From Albifimbria verrucaria (Eukaryota > Ascomycota > Sordariomycetes > Hypocreales > Stachybotryaceae): 64,000 bases of DNA. The stretch is from the NCBI GenBank assembly GCA_020081605.1, contig JAHREC010000019.1, forward strand, positions 1-64,000, in the 5' to 3' direction. Each line of letters starts with the position of its first letter. Positions within the stretch are counted from its first letter, which is position 1. The position numbers were made by a program, and so were the translations under genes. Positions 62,056 through 64,000 of the stretch are shown here, piece by piece. The notes beneath the pieces were generated by a model. That model saw nothing but the letters and a program-made list of their open reading frames with translations, made no database searches and was not told the DNA's origin.

Positions 62056-63120
62056 GTTTTAGAGTATATCCAGGAGTATATGCTGAAGTGAGCATCTCGA
62101 AAAATATGAAAGGTCTTGTAGGGGAAAGTGTGGCGCAGCATGCTGTGCACGAAGCTTATCCGGGACAGCACGGCTAAAGCCGGGGTTATTATTTACCCTG
62201 TACGCCACAGGCTGCAAAGTAGGGACTGCGTGGACCTCATGATGGGGACCTTTCTCCCATATTCATTTACGTTAAATAATTCACGCACGTCTTGAGGAGG
62301 GCCCGACGATTAATCACCTATTCTCTATTAAGAGTGCTAGCGAGTTCGATGCTTATAATAACTGGTCGACCTTTACGCTTAAAGAGGCTACTAAACTTGG
62401 AATTGTAGCGAATGAAAATTTTGAAGAGCTGACCATCAACCGCTTTGGTAAGTCGGGCTGTTAGTGTGACACATAATTGACACATAATCCACACAGAAGG
62501 AGATAGACTTGGAAGCAGAGGCTATAGACATAGCTTCACCTATTAAGATTGGTCAAGAGTAGAAGAAATAAGTGGATTATAATTAGTTGTCATGATGGTA
62601 AAATTCAGTTATTTTACATAACCCCATTTAAGGCTTATAAACTTGCGGTGAGAACATGTCTAACAATGATCAATCTCTAGTCTTGTGACTGCGGCCTCTT
62701 AGCTGGATTGGCATGGTCATTATCCATTTGTAAGAATATTAAACGTTTGCAAATATCATGAAAAGTTTACTTTAATTCGTCTATAGGCACCAACTCCCTG
62801 GAATGTTCTTATCCACGCTCTGTCTCTACAAATAGTATCCAACATTGGCGTAACTATGTTATTAATGCAAAGGCTGCTCCGAAAGGGTTCTAATATCGAG
62901 GGTTAAACCTGTAAACCTGTGGCGAGCTTATATGCTTCACGATACTCTCGGCTTAGTTCCTGCGGCAGCCGCTCTGAGAGACTTGTAATATTAGAGGTCA
63001 AATCTATGAGCGCCATAATAGCTTATAATAGAGATTATGGTCCGATGACGTTAGAAGATTCTACTCAGATAAAACTGAATTAGGATTGGTATATAAGCAG
63101 AGTCGAACCCCACTCTACAA
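62056..63120. other. Region with faint relics only
   Basis: About 1.06 kb. A frame at about 62310-62463 reads SEFDAYNNWSTFTLKEATKL and ends near a GTAAGT, protein-like but too short to name. The rest carries no supported gene. Confidence 0.35.
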
Positions 63121-63345
63121 TGCCTCGCTCCTCAGTAGAGCTCCTCCGCATGCCGACGGCCGTCGTGGACTACTCGCCCTAGGTTGAGGAGAATGTTCTC
63201 TATACTATCGATCATAATGTTCTTGAGTTTCACTATGACTAGACGTACGTGAGGTATCTGCGTATAGAGTATAAGGTCCATAGGTAGATACATGGCTTAT
63301 GTGGCGCCTGCATACAACAACGTGATCTTGAACCACTCCGTATAT
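63121..63345 (+). pseudogene. Stop-riddled coding relic
   Basis: From ATG 63121 one frame reads MPRSSVELLRMPTAVVDYSP, then TAG, VEENVLYTIDHNVLEFHYD, TAG, TYVRYLRIEYKVHR, TAG, IHGLCGAC. The spacing of protein-like stretches separated only by TAG codons fits CAG or TGG codons hit by C-to-T or G-to-A changes. Family unknown. Confidence 0.35.
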
Positions 63346-63734
63346 AGAATGCACTCTTCAGTGGAGATTTCTGGAAATAACTTCTCGGACGTATCATCCT
63401 TGTATTCGAAATATGCATGGTGATCAGTTCGACTGAAAATAGCTCATAGTCGGTCGTGGTGCCACGGTTACGCAGATCACTACCTTCCTCATTTGGAGGC
63501 TTGAACCGTGGATCAGTGATATCTAGTATAAAATTCCCTGTTATATAGGCTTGTGAATAAGCATTTCGTAATACTGGTCGTAGAGTAGCACGTTAAACCC
63601 TGCAAAGTAGTATTGATCTGGTGCGTCTACAATGCCGGTAAGAAATAGCTATAATATATAGAGTCCGCTCGTTGAACACTATCCAAATAGTCGCAAGAGT
63701 TTACTGAGCTCCACAACCTTAAAATCCTTTCACG

Positions 63735-64000
63735 ATGTGGCAATGCAAATCTTCATATATTCTGATTTGTTTAGCAATCTTGTCTACTGTAACAGCAAGA
63801 AATAATGAGACAAACTACGTAAAGAGTGTCCAGGAACAAGCTGCAGCATCGCTGCTCGCAAAGGAACCTGACGCTGTGCGAAACAGCTCATGCACGCTTG
63901 AAAGTGCGGGTGTGCGGAAAAACTGGTATGTATCTTGGGTGGGAAATGAATGGAGAAATCAACTGATTCGAGAAGGCTCGCTTTGACGACTAAAGAGAAG
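63735..64000 (+). CDS. Tyrosinase-like protein, N-terminal part
   Basis: ATG 63735 gives a signal peptide (MWQCKSSYILICLAILSTVT). The chain continues KSVQEQAAASLLAKEPDAVR and SSCTLESAGVRKNW. Splicing a GTATGT intron (63926-63975, acceptor AGAAG) in matching phase gives NW-LALTTKEK up to the window edge. The signature C-T-L-E-x3-x-RK-x-W followed by a helix with TxxEK is that of secreted fungal tyrosinases just before the first copper-binding histidines, which lie beyond the window. Such enzymes oxidise phenols to quinones. The C-terminal portion and copper ligands are not visible, so the call is provisional. Confidence 0.62.

Noticed and set aside
1..64000. tRNA or rRNA genes
   Set aside because: I saw no cloverleaf with a recognisable A/B box pair and no rRNA-like sequence, though a covariance-model scan was not possible.

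Overview
This window is the left end of a chromosome of a filamentous ascomycete (Pezizomycotina, most likely Sordariomycetes; the order cannot be fixed from sequence alone). It opens with a CCCTAA telomere array running inward from base 1. The genes have short introns with GTAAGT-type donors. The gene families are typical of such fungi: Zn(II)2Cys6 regulators, a PNP/NB-ARC/TPR NLR, a GH55 glucanase, a tannase and small secreted Cys-containing proteins. At least five blocks of almost pure A+T (about 19.0-20.3, 29.4-30.9, 34.9-37.2, 38.4-38.8 and 49.3-51.6 kb) look like transposon copies destroyed by RIP (repeat-induced point mutation), giving a 'two-speed' subtelomere.

Layout. 0-2.1 kb: telomere and telomere-associated repeats, including an 11-copy 12-bp tandem array. 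2.1-4.7 kb: a divergent pair, an unrecognised protein and a small secreted protein. 4.9-10.1 kb: an unrecognised coiled-coil-like gene, an RNase H relic, a small secreted protein and a GT31/Fringe-like glycosyltransferase. 11.2-17.9 kb: two large co-directional genes, one with a ParB-like DGQHR motif and the other of unknown family with an acidic tract. 18.5 kb: a MITE-like inverted-repeat element, then microsatellites and the first AT block. 21.2-28.9 kb: an ankyrin-like protein, a secreted zincin and a very long GH55 beta-1,3-glucanase fused to Cys-rich repeats. 30.9-34.9 kb: an NLR isolated between AT blocks. 37.7-49.1 kb: scattered hypothetical genes, a decayed regulator and three small secreted proteins. 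51.6-64 kb: a GC-normal island with tannase plus Zn2Cys6 regulator, protein-arginine deiminase plus Zn2Cys6 regulator, and the start of a tyrosinase.

A technical feature colours the whole annotation. Most genes switch reading frame by one nucleotide at short homopolymers, often G/C runs, while the protein signal continues undamaged in the new frame. More than 20 such sites are seen, with few nonsense changes. This looks like uncorrected long-read indels more than biological decay, so many 'broken' genes here may be intact in the organism. True RIP-type decay (TGG or CAG/CGA turned into a stop) is visible in a smaller set: the RNase H relic, the 41-43 kb regulator, one stop in the NLR and a relic near 63.1 kb.

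Functionally the region is an accessory, outward-facing gene set: secreted hydrolases, candidate effectors, local regulators and an NLR, with no core housekeeping genes seen.
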